Below, piece by piece: positions 1-8,923 of a stretch of 56,260 nt of DNA. The notes beneath the pieces were generated by a model. It had not been told where the DNA came from and ran no database searches. It worked only from the letters and a program-made list of their open reading frames with translations. This DNA is from JARBUG01 sp035628915 (lineage in GTDB: Bacteria > Bacillota > Sulfobacillia > Symbiobacteriales > Symbiobacteriaceae), in the NCBI GenBank assembly GCA_035628915.1, contig DASPIW010000042.1, forward strand, positions 1-56,260, read 5' to 3'. Each line of letters begins with the position of its first letter. The first letter of the stretch is position 1. The position numbers and the translations under genes are program-made.

Positions 1-136
1 CCCCAGGCAGGCCCAAGGCAGCCTAACCAGCGACATTTTGCCGCCGCTGGCGTGAAACGACTCACACGAATTCCCCTGCACCCCAAGGCTAGCGCCGCCT
101 GTGGGGTCCTTCTGCTTACGAAAAGGGCCAAAGTAC

Positions 137-166
137 AGAGGACCGCTGCGCTGGCAGCGGTCCTCT
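137..166 (-). terminator. Terminator of the HEAT-repeat gene
   Basis: A perfect 13-bp stem (137-149 with 154-166) and 4-base loop lie 18 bases past the stop of the HEAT gene. On the minus strand the U-tract is weak at first and CTTTT comes later. Bases 1-136 hold no gene I can support. Confidence 0.7.
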
Positions 167-183
167 CGTGTAACCCCAAGCAA

Positions 184-2193
184 TCAGGGTTTCAGATCAT
201 ACCAGATCTGCCGCTGCTGCGGGGAGAGGCGCCCCGAATGGGCAATTTTTTCCAGCGCCTGATAGACCGTAGGCCGCTGGGTGGTATTGTGCTCAATCGT
301 GTCCCAATCCATGGAATACTGCTTGTAATAAGTCTCGGTACGCGGGTGTGGAGCCTTCCTGTAGAGGTCCACCATCAGATCAAAGGCTTTCTCACCGAGT
401 TCGGCGAGCGCGGAAATCGCCGCTGCCCATTGGCTGGACTCTTCGAAACGGGAGGCAATCGGCAAGAGGATTGGGATGATCCTGACGTCCTTCGTCATGC
501 CAAATGCTTCGATGATGTACTCATTACGTGGGTGCTGCCTTAAAATGCTAACCAACCGGGCGATCGTTTTTCCGGGGTCACAGTGTCTCAGTGCATCGCG
601 ATCAATACCAATCGCATAGCCGATCTTTTCCTCCATGATGCTCGGGAGAAATGCCAACTCCTTTAGCGCCTGCGCGACATTCCTCAGTTCCCAGAAGTCA
701 TCTGACGACCGCACCACCTCCCGGAGTGCGGGAATGGCGTCTTTGAGCCTGAGCGTGCGGATGATCAGTGCGGGATAGAAGTGTGCCTGTTGCGGCTTAC
801 GCAACATTGCGCTGACGCGGTCGGCCAGCAGCTTCTCGCACTCGGCCAGGGCCGCGGCAGCCTCATGACTGTCAACGCCTCGTACCCTCACAGAGAACCC
901 AAATCCTGAGAACCGCTTATCCATCTGATCCAGAAGCTCTTTCAGAGCTGCGTCAAACCCGCTGGCAGCCACATCGACGCGCTCGAGAAAGAGGTCAAAG
1001 CGCAGTGTCTCTTCCAAGAGCTGATCGACCGGGCCCGGCGAGTATGCAGGCTTTGGCTCAACCCTGCCGGAAGTGGCGCGCGCCTCCGGAGGTTCCTCTT
1101 TTTTCATCTGGTTCACCAGTTCCACCGCTCGTGGCGTGCCAATGGATTTTAACGCCGCCAACGCGGTCACATGAATGGGCAAGTTATGCGCTCCACGCAC
1201 GTAATTGAGGGCGTTTTGCAGCGGCGTGATCGCAATCTCGCCAAGCCCCGCACACCGGGCTGCCTCGCCTACCACCAGATAATAAATGGCCGCAGCCTCG
1301 TTTCGTTCCTCCGGTCTCCAGTTCACTGTCTTCAATGCCTCAACGGCGCGCTGCCACCGGCGTGGGTTCGCCCCGGAGAGCTCCGCTGCCAGAACGGATA
1401 CGGCTTTCTTCCCCATTTTTTGCAGGAGCTTCAGGCAGGTTTCCCATTTCTCCCGGCCGTGGTTACCTTTCATCTCCCAGGTGTGCCGGAATAACGGCAG
1501 GACAATCTGATCCCTCATGTTCAGAAACGCATCGGTAATGCCCGCACAGTCCTTCTCCGAATGCACCCAGAACTCAATCAGGCGCTCCATGCCTTCCGGC
1601 CCCTGGGCGAGGATCTCCCCCCACTCCCCGAGCATCAGCAGATACTGCCAACGCTCCGGCCAATCCGGCTTAATGCTTCGCCTGCTGAGATAGAGTGCCG
1701 CAATTCTGCCAAACCCTGCGTCGTCAGTACGAAGCAAAGAGAGCATATGTGCGTCGACCTCGGGGGAACTGCACTCTGCCAACAGCTCCGCCATCATCAG
1801 CCTCACGTCGGGCTGCTGTATGCTTGGCCAGAGCTGAAGGAGCAGGGTGGCAAGCCGGTCACCCTTGCCGTTCTTCAGTAGGGATGCAGCCGTTTTGCAG
1901 CGGATCTGGCTGTTCTGCTGCCCGTCAACTGTGCGAATCAGATAGTCAGCCGTTTGAAGGAAATCGATGCGCAACAAGGCCTCCATGGCCGCGTAACTGA
2001 CGTCAGGGACGCTCTCCAGCATACAGCGCCTTAGGGGTTCCACTACGGAAGGGTCACCGAGCTCACCCAGGGCCGTAGCTGCTTCGATCCCGATGCGTAA
2101 GTTCTCATGGCTCAGCAGCCTGACCAATTTGTCCGTTCTCTTGGCTTGCTTTAGTGCTTCCACATTGGGTGTGAACAGACCTGACAGACCCAT
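184..2193 (-). CDS. HEAT-repeat protein
   Basis: A 669-residue protein built of helical HEAT/armadillo-like repeats. The N-terminal part shows the classic alternation 'GIEAATALGELGDPSVVEPL' followed by similar units near residues 60-200, and again near 330-370 and 480-620. Such proteins are scaffolds for protein-protein contacts, and no catalytic motif is visible. No signal peptide or membrane segment is seen, so it is probably cytoplasmic. The ATG at 2193 has a GGAGG site about 9 bases upstream and a good sigma-A type promoter at 2240-2268, so it is transcribed alone. Its partner cannot be told from the context. Confidence 0.8.
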   Translation of the reverse strand: MGLSGLFTPNVEALKQAKRTDKLVRLLSHENLRIGIEAATALGELGDPSVVEPLRRCMLESVPDVSYAAMEALLRIDFLQTADYLIRTVDGQQNSQIRCKTAASLLKNGKGDRLATLLLQLWPSIQQPDVRLMMAELLAECSSPEVDAHMLSLLRTDDAGFGRIAALYLSRRSIKPDWPERWQYLLMLGEWGEILAQGPEGMERLIEFWVHSEKDCAGITDAFLNMRDQIVLPLFRHTWEMKGNHGREKWETCLKLLQKMGKKAVSVLAAELSGANPRRWQRAVEALKTVNWRPEERNEAAAIYYLVVGEAARCAGLGEIAITPLQNALNYVRGAHNLPIHVTALAALKSIGTPRAVELVNQMKKEEPPEARATSGRVEPKPAYSPGPVDQLLEETLRFDLFLERVDVAASGFDAALKELLDQMDKRFSGFGFSVRVRGVDSHEAAAALAECEKLLADRVSAMLRKPQQAHFYPALIIRTLRLKDAIPALREVVRSSDDFWELRNVAQALKELAFLPSIMEEKIGYAIGIDRDALRHCDPGKTIARLVSILRQHPRNEYIIEAFGMTKDVRIIPILLPIASRFEESSQWAAAISALAELGEKAFDLMVDLYRKAPHPRTETYYKQYSMDWDTIEHNTTQRPTVYQALEKIAHSGRLSPQQRQIWYDLKP

Positions 2194-2239
2194 GATTCGC
2201 TGCCTCCATAGAGCGCGTGCATTATCATTCTTTATTTCA

Positions 2240-2268
2240 ATACTATTCGGTACAGTTTGCCTTGTAAA
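2240..2268 (-). promoter_or_regulatory. Sigma-A type promoter of the HEAT gene
   Basis: Reading the minus strand, TTTACA (2268-2263) and TAGTAT (2245-2240) are separated by exactly 17 bases and lie 47 bases upstream of the ATG at 2193. Confidence 0.6.
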
Positions 2269-2287
2269 GTGTGTGCGCTCGACAATG

Positions 2288-2319
2288 GCAAGACCAGGGT
2301 GTTCTTACCCTGGTCTTGC
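2288..2319 (-). terminator. Hairpin terminator after tryptophan 2,3-dioxygenase
   Basis: A perfect 13-bp stem (2288-2300 with 2307-2319) and 6-base loop lie 26 bases past the dioxygenase stop. There is no clear U-run, so termination efficiency is uncertain. Confidence 0.55.
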
Positions 2320-2345
2320 ACATCTATCGCATCAGAAACCGGAAA

Positions 2346-3155
2346 TCACAGTGCGGTCCGCAGTGCGACCAATTCCGGAAAGCACCGGGTTCGGGCCGTC
2401 TGATACAGATACGCCACGCCCTGGCCGCCCGTGCCGGTCTTCGCGCCAATCGCCCGCTCGGCCATGACGGCGTGGTGAGTCCGCCACAGCACCATGGCGT
2501 TATCCAGCGCGATCAGCTCTTCGGAGACATCGCGCAGGGCCGGGTGCTGTCCGCCGGCGTACATCTCGCGCAACTGCCGCTGCACTTCGGCCCCCAACTG
2601 CGACTCCGCCGCAACGGCAGACCGGGAGGGCAGCGCGTACCCGGACCGGTTCATGGCCGCCGTGAAACCGTCCCACAGGTTCGGCCGCTGCAGCCGGGCG
2701 CCGATGCGCGCCCGCTCCTCCGCCGTGAACGCCGGCTGCTCCAGGGTCTCGGGCCGGACGCAGCCCAGTGCGATCTCCACCTCCCGGAACTGCGCCGACT
2801 GAAACCCGCTGCCGCCCGTCAGGTTCGGCCGGAACCCGGCATAGTCATACGCCGTCATCGACTCCATCAGCGAAAAGCCCTGGTCAATCAGCCCGACGAC
2901 TTTCACGCAGCGCCGCAGCAGCCGTGCCGCCAGCCACAGGTCGCCGGTCGCCAACTCCCTCCCGATGGCATCAAACTCGTGCAGGAGCAATTTGAACCAG
3001 AGTTCGCTGCACTGGTGGATAATCACATACTGCAGCTCGTCATGCAGCGGTTCGGCCGAAAAGGGCTGCTGCAGCTGAAGCAGGCGACCGATATTCAGGG
3101 CGCCGCCGTATGTAATCCCCCCGCCGGAATCGCCGGTCACCGGGCATCCGCTCAC
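2346..3155 (-). CDS. kynA: Tryptophan 2,3-dioxygenase
   Basis: Haem-dependent enzyme that opens the indole ring of L-tryptophan to N-formylkynurenine, the first step of kynurenine catabolism. About 269 residues, near the bacterial family size. The family start 'ITYGGALNIGRLLQLQ' is followed by 'LHDELQYVIIHQCSELWFK', whose first histidine corresponds to the active-site histidine. The C-terminal block 'WRTHHAVMAERAIGAKTGTGG' carries the haem-ligand histidine and the substrate-binding loop. I chose the GTG at 3155 because AGGGGG lies about 8 bases upstream and the residues before it are unlike the family. The reading frame continues upstream to 3380 without homology. No kynurenine formamidase or kynureninase gene is adjacent. 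The neighbours are the ridA / dehydratase pair, another amino-acid-degrading unit. Confidence 0.93.
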   Translation of the reverse strand: MSGCPVTGDSGGGITYGGALNIGRLLQLQQPFSAEPLHDELQYVIIHQCSELWFKLLLHEFDAIGRELATGDLWLAARLLRRCVKVVGLIDQGFSLMESMTAYDYAGFRPNLTGGSGFQSAQFREVEIALGCVRPETLEQPAFTAEERARIGARLQRPNLWDGFTAAMNRSGYALPSRSAVAAESQLGAEVQRQLREMYAGGQHPALRDVSEELIALDNAMVLWRTHHAVMAERAIGAKTGTGGQGVAYLYQTARTRCFPELVALRTAL

Positions 3156-3239
3156 GAAAGAACACCCCCTGTCTCTCACGCCACCCCTATGGTTATGAAT
3201 TCTGACGTGAAAGTCCTGCCGCTGCGATTCGTATGCAAG

Positions 3240-3264
3240 AGACCACTGCGAATTGCAGTGGTCT
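3240..3264 (-). terminator. Terminator of the ridA-dehydratase operon
   Basis: A 10-bp perfect stem (3240-3249 with 3255-3264) and 5-base loop sit 15 bases past the dehydratase stop. On the minus strand it is followed by CTCTTG rather than a strong U-run. Confidence 0.55.
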
Positions 3265-3279
3265 TCTTGTGGGATGGGA

Positions 3280-4209
3280 TTACGCCTCCCAGGCGGGAAC
3301 GCCTGATACCGCATCCAGGTCGACGTTGCCGCCCGAAACCAGGGCCACGGCCCGGCGCCCCGCCCGCAGCGCCGCAGCAACGCTCACGGCGCCGGAGGGC
3401 TCGACCACCTGCTTCATCGTGTGCAGCAGGTACCGGCAGGCCTGGCGAATCTCCGCCTCCGAGACCAGCTCGATCTCGTCGACATAGCGCTGCACCACGG
3501 GGAACGTCAGGCTGCCGGGGTGCGACGTGCGCAGGCCGTCGGCGATCGTCCGGCTGACGCCAATGTCGACGACCTCGCCGCGCTGGCGGGAAAGGTACGT
3601 ATCGTTCGCTAGCTCAGGTTCCACGCCGATCACGCGGACCTGCGGGTTCGACTCCTTGATCGCCGTGGCGACGCCGCTGATCAGGCCGCCGCCGCCGATG
3701 GGCACATAGACCGCCGTCACATCCGGCACCTGCTCCAGGATCTCCAGACCCGCCGTCCCCTGACCGGCCATCACGAACGGATCGTCATACGGTGGCACGA
3801 AAACGGCGCCTTCGGTCCGGGTGATCTCCGCCGCCCGGGCCAGCCGCTCGGTCGACGTCAGTCCGCAGAACTCCACGGTCGCGCCATACTGCTGCATCCC
3901 CCGCACTTTCACTGGATTGGCATCTTCGGGCACCACCACCGTGGCCTTGATGCCGAGCTCACGGGCCACATAGGCCACGGCCTGGCCGTGGTTGCCCGAA
4001 GAGCCGGTCACGACGTGGCGGGCGCCTTCAGCCACGGCCTTCAGCACGCGGTTGGACGCCCCCCGCAGCTTGAACGAGCCCGTGCGCTGCAGGTACTCAG
4101 CCTTCAGAATCAGCCCGGTGCCTGCCGGGTCTTCAATTACGGGTGTCCGCAGGATCAGATGGGCGATGCGGGTCCGCGCCGCCAGGATCTCCTGCAAAGA
4201 TGTGGACAT
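3280..4209 (-). CDS. Short threonine/serine dehydratase (PLP-dependent)
   Basis: PLP fold-type II ammonia-lyase that converts threonine to 2-oxobutanoate (and serine to pyruvate). The 'GSFKLRGA' motif holds the PLP lysine near residue 47. 'GSSGNHGQA' binds the carboxylate, a glycine loop 'GGGGL' near 173 holds the PLP phosphate, and 'SGGNVD' lies near the C-terminus. At 309 residues it lacks the ACT-like regulatory domain of biosynthetic IlvA, so it resembles catabolic TdcB or the serine racemase/dehydratase group. It is three bases downstream of ridA, whose product clears the reactive enamines these enzymes release. The exact substrate cannot be fixed from sequence. Confidence 0.88.
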   Translation of the reverse strand: MSTSLQEILAARTRIAHLILRTPVIEDPAGTGLILKAEYLQRTGSFKLRGASNRVLKAVAEGARHVVTGSSGNHGQAVAYVARELGIKATVVVPEDANPVKVRGMQQYGATVEFCGLTSTERLARAAEITRTEGAVFVPPYDDPFVMAGQGTAGLEILEQVPDVTAVYVPIGGGGLISGVATAIKESNPQVRVIGVEPELANDTYLSRQRGEVVDIGVSRTIADGLRTSHPGSLTFPVVQRYVDEIELVSEAEIRQACRYLLHTMKQVVEPSGAVSVAAALRAGRRAVALVSGGNVDLDAVSGVPAWEA

Positions 4210-4212
4210 GCG

Positions 4213-4605
4213 CTATTCCTCCCCGGGGTGCAGCGCAATGACGTCGACCTCGACGCCGACGCCCGGCGCCATGACGCTCTGCACCGTGGTCCGCACCGGC
4301 CGCGGCTCCGGGAAATACCCGGCATACACCTCGTTGAAGACCGCAAAGTTGGCCATGTCCGCCAGATGGGCGGTCACTTTGACCACGTCGGCCAGCGACG
4401 AACCGGCTGCCTCCAGGGTCAGCTTCACATTCTCCAGCACCTGCCTGGTCTGCGCGGCAATGTCGCCCTTTACCAACTCGCTGGTGCCCGGCTTCTTGGG
4501 CACCTGTCCGCTGACGAACACGAATCCGCCTGCAATGATCGCAGGGGTATAGGGGCCACCAGGCTTGGGGCCACCTTCCGGGTAGACGGGAGTCTTGCGT
4601 GCCAA
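4213..4605 (-). CDS. ridA: RidA family enamine/imine deaminase
   Basis: About 130 residues of the YjgF/YER057c/UK114 family. It hydrolyses 2-aminoacrylate and 2-aminocrotonate to keto acids, protecting PLP enzymes. Conserved pieces seen are 'GGPYTPAIIAGGFVFVSGQVP' near the N-terminus, 'QVLENVKLTLEAAGSSLADVVKVT' in the middle and 'PVRTTVQS' (the catalytic arginine) followed by 'VEVDVIA' at the end. I chose the TTG at 4605, since AGGAGG lies 9 bases upstream; the frame runs on to 4638 without homology. It is the first gene of a two-gene operon with the dehydratase. The 220 bases before it, shared with terC, hold no clear promoter. Confidence 0.92.
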   Translation of the reverse strand: MARKTPVYPEGGPKPGGPYTPAIIAGGFVFVSGQVPKKPGTSELVKGDIAAQTRQVLENVKLTLEAAGSSLADVVKVTAHLADMANFAVFNEVYAGYFPEPRPVRTTVQSVMAPGVGVEVDVIALHPGEE

Positions 4606-4825
4606 CCTGCTTCGCCTCCTGATCAAGCTACAAAACATGCATTACCTTTCGGTTACCGAGTGGATATTCCTGCAGCATTTCGCCCTACCCCGCCCCCGGC
4701 ACCAGCTCGCGAAGATTACCCTTTCCCTTTGTCTTCCGAAATAGCAGGTATATCAAAGAAGAACCTCTAAGTTATGTGCAAGTGCCATGCAGAACTCAAC
4801 GTAGGAAGGAATGTGAGCTGAAGTC

Positions 4826-5776
4826 ATGGGATCGATTGCAGTATGGGTCGGCTTCCTCCTCTTCGTCTTCGCCTTAATGGCGGTCGACCTGGGTCTGTTC
4901 CACAAGAAAGCCCACGCTGTCAGCACCAAGGAAGCGGGTATCTGGACCGCCGTCTGGGTCAGCCTCGCCCTTAGCTTCAATGTTGGCGTCTACTTCTTCG
5001 CGGGCAAGGAGCTGGCCATCAACTTCCTGACCGGCTATCTGGTCGAATACTCGCTGAGCGTGGACAACATCTTCGTCTTTATTTTGCTGTTCTCGTACTT
5101 CAAGGTGGACCCCGCGTACCGGCACCGGGTGCTCTTCTGGGGCATCCTGGGCGCCCTCATCTTCCGCGGGCTGCTCATCGGCGTCGGCACCGCGCTGATT
5201 GCCAAGTTCCACTGGATCATCTACGTTTTCGGCGCCTTCCTGATCTTCACGGGTATCAAAATGGCCTTCTCCGGCGAGGCGGAGCCCGAACCGGACAAGA
5301 ACCCGGTGGTGGGCTTCTTTAAGCGCCACTTCCCGGTAGCCAGCAGCTACCACGGCGATGCGTTCTTCATCAAGCCGGAGGGCACGACCCGCTGGTATGC
5401 GACGCCGCTCTTCATCGTCCTGCTGGTCATCGAGACGACCGACATCATGTTCGCCCTCGACTCGATTCCCGCCATCTTCGGCATCACCAATGATCCCTTT
5501 ATCGTCTTCACATCAAACGTCTTCGCCATTATGGGCCTGCGGTCGCTCTACTTCCTGCTGGACGGCGTCGTCGACCTCTTCCGCTACCTCAAGTTTGGCC
5601 TGACGTTCGTCCTTTGCTTCATCGGCATCAAGATGGTGCTGTCCGATCTCTGGCACGTGCCCACGGCGCTGTCGCTGGGCGTAGTCGCGAGCATTTTAGG
5701 CATTTCGATCATCGCCTCCATCGTGCATGAGCAAATCGAGAAGCGGGCGCACCGCAAGACTGACAGCCCGAGTTGA
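4826..5776 (+). CDS. TerC/Alx family integral membrane protein
   Basis: A 316-residue polytopic protein with about eight to nine hydrophobic segments. The family's acidic membrane motifs are present: 'EYSLSVDNIFVF' near residues 76-87 and 'ETTDIMFALDSIPA' near 207-220. Homologues named TerC or Alx are linked to tellurite resistance and, better supported, to manganese export and metal loading of secreted proteins. The ATG lies 10 bases after AGGAAGGAATGTGAG. The MFS exporter follows 28 bases downstream and may be co-transcribed. I looked for the manganese-sensing yybP-ykoY riboswitch upstream and did not see it. Confidence 0.9.
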   Translation: MGSIAVWVGFLLFVFALMAVDLGLFHKKAHAVSTKEAGIWTAVWVSLALSFNVGVYFFAGKELAINFLTGYLVEYSLSVDNIFVFILLFSYFKVDPAYRHRVLFWGILGALIFRGLLIGVGTALIAKFHWIIYVFGAFLIFTGIKMAFSGEAEPEPDKNPVVGFFKRHFPVASSYHGDAFFIKPEGTTRWYATPLFIVLLVIETTDIMFALDSIPAIFGITNDPFIVFTSNVFAIMGLRSLYFLLDGVVDLFRYLKFGLTFVLCFIGIKMVLSDLWHVPTALSLGVVASILGISIIASIVHEQIEKRAHRKTDSPS

Positions 5777-5804
5777 ACGAGCCTTTCGGGAGGACTCCTG
5801 AGCC

Positions 5805-7154
5805 GTGACCTATCAAGCGCCCCCCAACGGTTTCCGGACCTTCTTGATCGTCTGGGCCTCCCAGTCCGTCTCCGTCTTCGGCAACGCACTGACCGGCTTT
5901 GCCATGAACATCTGGCTGGTCATGTCGGTCTACCCGCTGCCGGAGCAGAAGGCGCAGCTGGCCTGGGCTCTGGCGGTATGGGGTCTCTCCGCTTCCGTAC
6001 CGGCGGTCGTGGCGACGCCCCTTGCGGGCGCCCTGGCCGACCGGCTGGACCGGCGCCGCCTGATGCTGTGGATGGACCTGGCCAGCGCTGTCCAGATGGC
6101 CGCCATCGCCCTGCTGATGGCCTTCGGGCTGTTCAATATCTGGCTGATGATCGTCTTCAACGTGCTGACGACCGTCACCGGGACGGTTCATGCCTCGGCG
6201 TTCGATACCGCCTACGCGATGCTGGTCCCCGATGAGCAGCTGCCCAGGGCCAACGGGATGATGCAGACCATGTGGTCACTCTCCGGGCTCCTCTCCCCTG
6301 CCGTTGCCGCTGCTATCATTGCATTGCCCGCACTGGCCCGCCAGGGGCGGGTCCCGATTCACGCGCTTGCCCAAGTCAAGGAAGGCGCGGCACTGGCCAT
6401 CGGCATCGACGCGGTCACCTTCTTTTTGGCGGCGGCCGTGCTGGCGTTTGTCAGCATCCCACGGCCGCGGCGGACGGAAGCCACCCCCACGGATGGCCGC
6501 AAGGGGAGCATCTGGGCGGATGTCAGCTTCGGGGCGACCTACATCTGGCGGCGCCGGCCCTTGCTCTGGCTGCTCTGCACCTTTGCCGTGGTCAATCTGT
6601 GCCTGCCTTTCGGCGTCTTGCTGCCACTGATCGTAAAAGCTCGCACCGCCGCTGCGGGTACGGGATATGAAACCGGGCTGGCGCTGGTCAACACGCTCTT
6701 TGCCCTGGGCGGCCTGGCAGGCGGAGCGGTAGTCAGTCTCTTCGGCGGCGCCAGGCGGAGGCGGGTGGTCGTGCTGCTGCTGTCAATGATTGCCGGCAGC
6801 GTCGCACAGATCGCGCTCGGCCTGGTCCCATCCCTGTATGGCGTTGCTGCCTGCGCCTTCTTCTTTGACGCGATGGGCCCGGTGGCCAACGCCCATTCAC
6901 AGGCGATCTGGCAGTCGCAGGTGCCCCGTGAGCTGCAGGGGCGGGTCTTCGCCATCCGCCGGGTCATCGCGCAGGCGCTGGGGCCCCTGGGTACAGTACT
7001 GGCCGGCCTATTGGCAGGGCTGATGGACCCCGGGTACGCCCTGGCCCTGCTGGGCGCCGTCATCATCGTCGTCTCGGCGGCACAGTTCTTCAACCCCGCC
7101 ATCATGCGGGTGGAGGATACGGAATACTTGAACCGGCTGGCTGCCGGCGGGTAG
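5805..7154 (+). CDS. MFS transporter (enterobactin-exporter-like)
   Basis: A 449-residue transporter of the major facilitator superfamily with about 12 membrane segments. The N-terminus 'WASQSVSVFGNALTGFAMNIWL' and the loop 2-3 signature 'AGALADRLDRRRLMLWMD' are typical of the MFS_3 / EntS-like branch of drug and siderophore exporters. The two halves are joined by a basic cytoplasmic loop near residues 220-245. The substrate cannot be predicted. The GTG start follows GGGAGGACTCCTGAGCC. It lies 28 bases after terC on the same strand and is followed by a hairpin. Confidence 0.88.
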   Translation: MTYQAPPNGFRTFLIVWASQSVSVFGNALTGFAMNIWLVMSVYPLPEQKAQLAWALAVWGLSASVPAVVATPLAGALADRLDRRRLMLWMDLASAVQMAAIALLMAFGLFNIWLMIVFNVLTTVTGTVHASAFDTAYAMLVPDEQLPRANGMMQTMWSLSGLLSPAVAAAIIALPALARQGRVPIHALAQVKEGAALAIGIDAVTFFLAAAVLAFVSIPRPRRTEATPTDGRKGSIWADVSFGATYIWRRRPLLWLLCTFAVVNLCLPFGVLLPLIVKARTAAAGTGYETGLALVNTLFALGGLAGGAVVSLFGGARRRRVVVLLLSMIAGSVAQIALGLVPSLYGVAACAFFFDAMGPVANAHSQAIWQSQVPRELQGRVFAIRRVIAQALGPLGTVLAGLLAGLMDPGYALALLGAVIIVVSAAQFFNPAIMRVEDTEYLNRLAAGG

Positions 7155-7161
7155 CAGAAAC

Positions 7162-7190
7162 AGGCCGGGGGGCGTGGCGCCCTCCGGCCT
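7162..7190. terminator. Terminator between convergent genes
   Basis: A GC-rich hairpin with a 7-bp outer stem (7162-7168 with 7184-7190) and further G:C pairs inside. It lies between the stops at 7154 and 7199 and may serve both strands. Confidence 0.55.
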
Positions 7191-7198
7191 CTCTCATG

Positions 7199-7603
7199 TT
7201 ATCCGTTGTGTGTCACCTTCACCTGCCCGAGAATCGCCTCGGTGGTGCTGCTGCCAAAGAGCGTCACTTTTACGTCGGACGGTGGCGGCGCCGGCCGCTC
7301 CTCCTTCATCAGCTGCACCGAGACTTTGGGGAGCACCGCCCGCTGTTCGGCCGCTGCTGCCGGCGGGGGCGGGAGCGCCTCTGCCTCCTGCAGCCGCTCC
7401 GCCAGATGCTGGACGGCACCCGTCAGGTGCGTCAGGCTCTCCTCGAGCCGCAGCACCGTCGCCTCCAACCGGGAGATCCGCTCCGCCGCCGCCAGCGCTT
7501 CCGCCCGGCCGAAATCCGGCGCCGGCGGCCGCTGGGGACGTACCGCCGCTGCCGTGCGCGGCGCCCGGTCACTGCGGAACGTAAATACTTCACCTTCATA
7601 CAT
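7199..7603 (-). CDS. Unknown protein with central coiled coil
   Basis: A 134-residue protein I do not recognise. A helical heptad stretch near residues 34-72 ('RISRLEATVLRLEESLTHLT') predicts a coiled coil, followed by a proline/alanine-rich linker and the compact end 'VKVTLFGSSTTEAILGQVKV'. There is no signal peptide. The ATG at 7603 has GGGAGGG about 8 bases upstream. It is probably a small cytoplasmic structural or adaptor protein. Confidence 0.6.
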   Translation of the reverse strand: MYEGEVFTFRSDRAPRTAAAVRPQRPPAPDFGRAEALAAAERISRLEATVLRLEESLTHLTGAVQHLAERLQEAEALPPPPAAAAEQRAVLPKVSVQLMKEERPAPPPSDVKVTLFGSSTTEAILGQVKVTHNG

Positions 7604-7686
7604 ACGTCGGTCCCTCCCCGCCGCTGTCGCATTGTCGCCTTGCTGGCCCTATGCTATTCAGCCGCGGGAAAGACGTGATTGCTGCC

Positions 7687-8760
7687 CTAGACGGCCCCGG
7701 CCCGGGCCAGGGTTTCCTGCACCCGGCGGATCACCTCATCGGTAAAGCCGGACGTCGAGGCCGTGCCGCCCAGATCTGCCGTGCGGATGCCCGAAGCGAT
7801 CGCTTCGAGGCAGGCGGCGCGAATCGCCCGCCCGGCGCGGTGGCAGTCCTCACCCGGCATCTGCTGCAGCAGCGAAGCGGCGGCGAGCTGCATCGCCATG
7901 GGATTGGCGACGTTCTTGCCCTGGAGGCTGGGGGCCGTGCCGTGCGGCGCTTCGGCCATGATGACTTTGGGCTGGAACTGCTCGTCAAAGCTGATCAGGA
8001 GCGACTCTGAGCCGGCGATGGAGCCGTACAGGGCCAGCACCAGGTCCGAGAGGATGTCGCCGTCGCGGTTGAGGCACGGAATGACCAGGGGCTTGCTCGC
8101 CCGACCGAAGAGCAGGGCGTAGGCCGCATCGATGAGCTGCGGGTCGTAGGGCACGTCGGGGTATTTCCGGGCCGCCTCGTCCATGCATTCCTTGAGCAGC
8201 CCTTCATAAGTGGGCGACACCGTCCACTTCGGGCCGCCGAAGACGAGGGCGCCCATCTGGCGGGCGAGAATAAAGCTGAACTCGGCGGCGGCGCGGCAGT
8301 TGCGACGGGAGATGTACGTGGTGCGGAACGCCTTTTCGTCTTCGCCGGTACCATCCCGCCACTCCTTGGCCTCGTAGGCGTCCTCGGTGGCCATGCGGAC
8401 GACCGCGATGGGTGCCGTGACGTGGCCGATGGTCTCCACACCCGGCAAGGGCCGCCCGGTCCGCAGAATGACGGTGCCGTCGATCTCTTTGCGGAGAACG
8501 GCGTTCGGCGAACCGACGTCGCCCCGCTGCTCGGGCGTAATGGTGGCGGCTTTCAGCCCAAACCCGGCCTGCCGCATGGCCGCAGCGGCTTCGTGAACCA
8601 CGGCGTTGTTCGTGGCCCGCCGGTTGCCCAGGCTCAAGTCGTAGCGAACCAGCTGCAGGTCCACGCCGCACACGGCCGGATCCAGCAGCCGAACGGACTC
8701 ATCCAGCAGCTCCTGACCGGTCTGGTCCCCTTCGAGCACCACTACGGTATGTTTCGCCAA
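7687..8760 (-). CDS. Isocitrate/isopropylmalate dehydrogenase family protein
   Basis: A 357-residue member of the metal-dependent beta-decarboxylating dehydrogenases. The N-terminal 'VVVLEGDQTGQELLDE' replaces the usual GDGIGPE. A substrate block lies around 'NAVLRKEIDGTVILRTGRPLPG', metal aspartates in 'NRDGDILSDLVLALYGSIAGS', and the cofactor loop in 'EAPHGTAPSLQGKNVANP', close to the NAD-type HGTAP loop. The first arginine cluster differs from standard LeuB and Icd, so the substrate may be a different 2-hydroxy acid. The start is TTG at 8760 with AGGAGA 9 bases upstream. It is a single gene with its own promoter candidate. Confidence 0.85.
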   Translation of the reverse strand: MAKHTVVVLEGDQTGQELLDESVRLLDPAVCGVDLQLVRYDLSLGNRRATNNAVVHEAAAAMRQAGFGLKAATITPEQRGDVGSPNAVLRKEIDGTVILRTGRPLPGVETIGHVTAPIAVVRMATEDAYEAKEWRDGTGEDEKAFRTTYISRRNCRAAAEFSFILARQMGALVFGGPKWTVSPTYEGLLKECMDEAARKYPDVPYDPQLIDAAYALLFGRASKPLVIPCLNRDGDILSDLVLALYGSIAGSESLLISFDEQFQPKVIMAEAPHGTAPSLQGKNVANPMAMQLAAASLLQQMPGEDCHRAGRAIRAACLEAIASGIRTADLGGTASTSGFTDEVIRRVQETLARAGAV

Positions 8761-8819
8761 GGTGGCTCATCTCCTGCTCGTTTGGTCAATTGGGGCCACA
8801 GTTGACGTGGGCAGTCTAT

Positions 8820-8848
8820 ATGTTACTAGCACTTTTCCCTCATGCCAA
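8820..8848 (-). promoter_or_regulatory. Candidate promoter of the dehydrogenase gene
   Basis: On the minus strand TTGGCA (8848-8843) and TAACAT (8825-8820) are 17 bases apart, 60 bases upstream of the TTG start. Confidence 0.5.
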
Positions 8849-8884
8849 GTCCCCAATTCACGCACGGACCGCTTCGGCGCCGGC

Positions 8885-8917
8885 AAAAAATACTGGGGAG
8901 GCAATCTGCCTCCCCAG
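8885..8917 (-). terminator. Rho-independent terminator of the aro operon
   Basis: A perfect 11-bp stem (8893-8903 with 8907-8917), 3-base loop and a run of six U on the minus strand, starting 7 bases past the psuG stop. The best terminator in this part of the window. Confidence 0.85.
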
Positions 8918-8923
8918 GTAGTC

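Noticed and set aside
4640..4825. Possible yybP-ykoY manganese riboswitch upstream of terC
   Set aside because: Many terC/alx genes have it, but the conserved loop sequences were not found in this 190-base gap.
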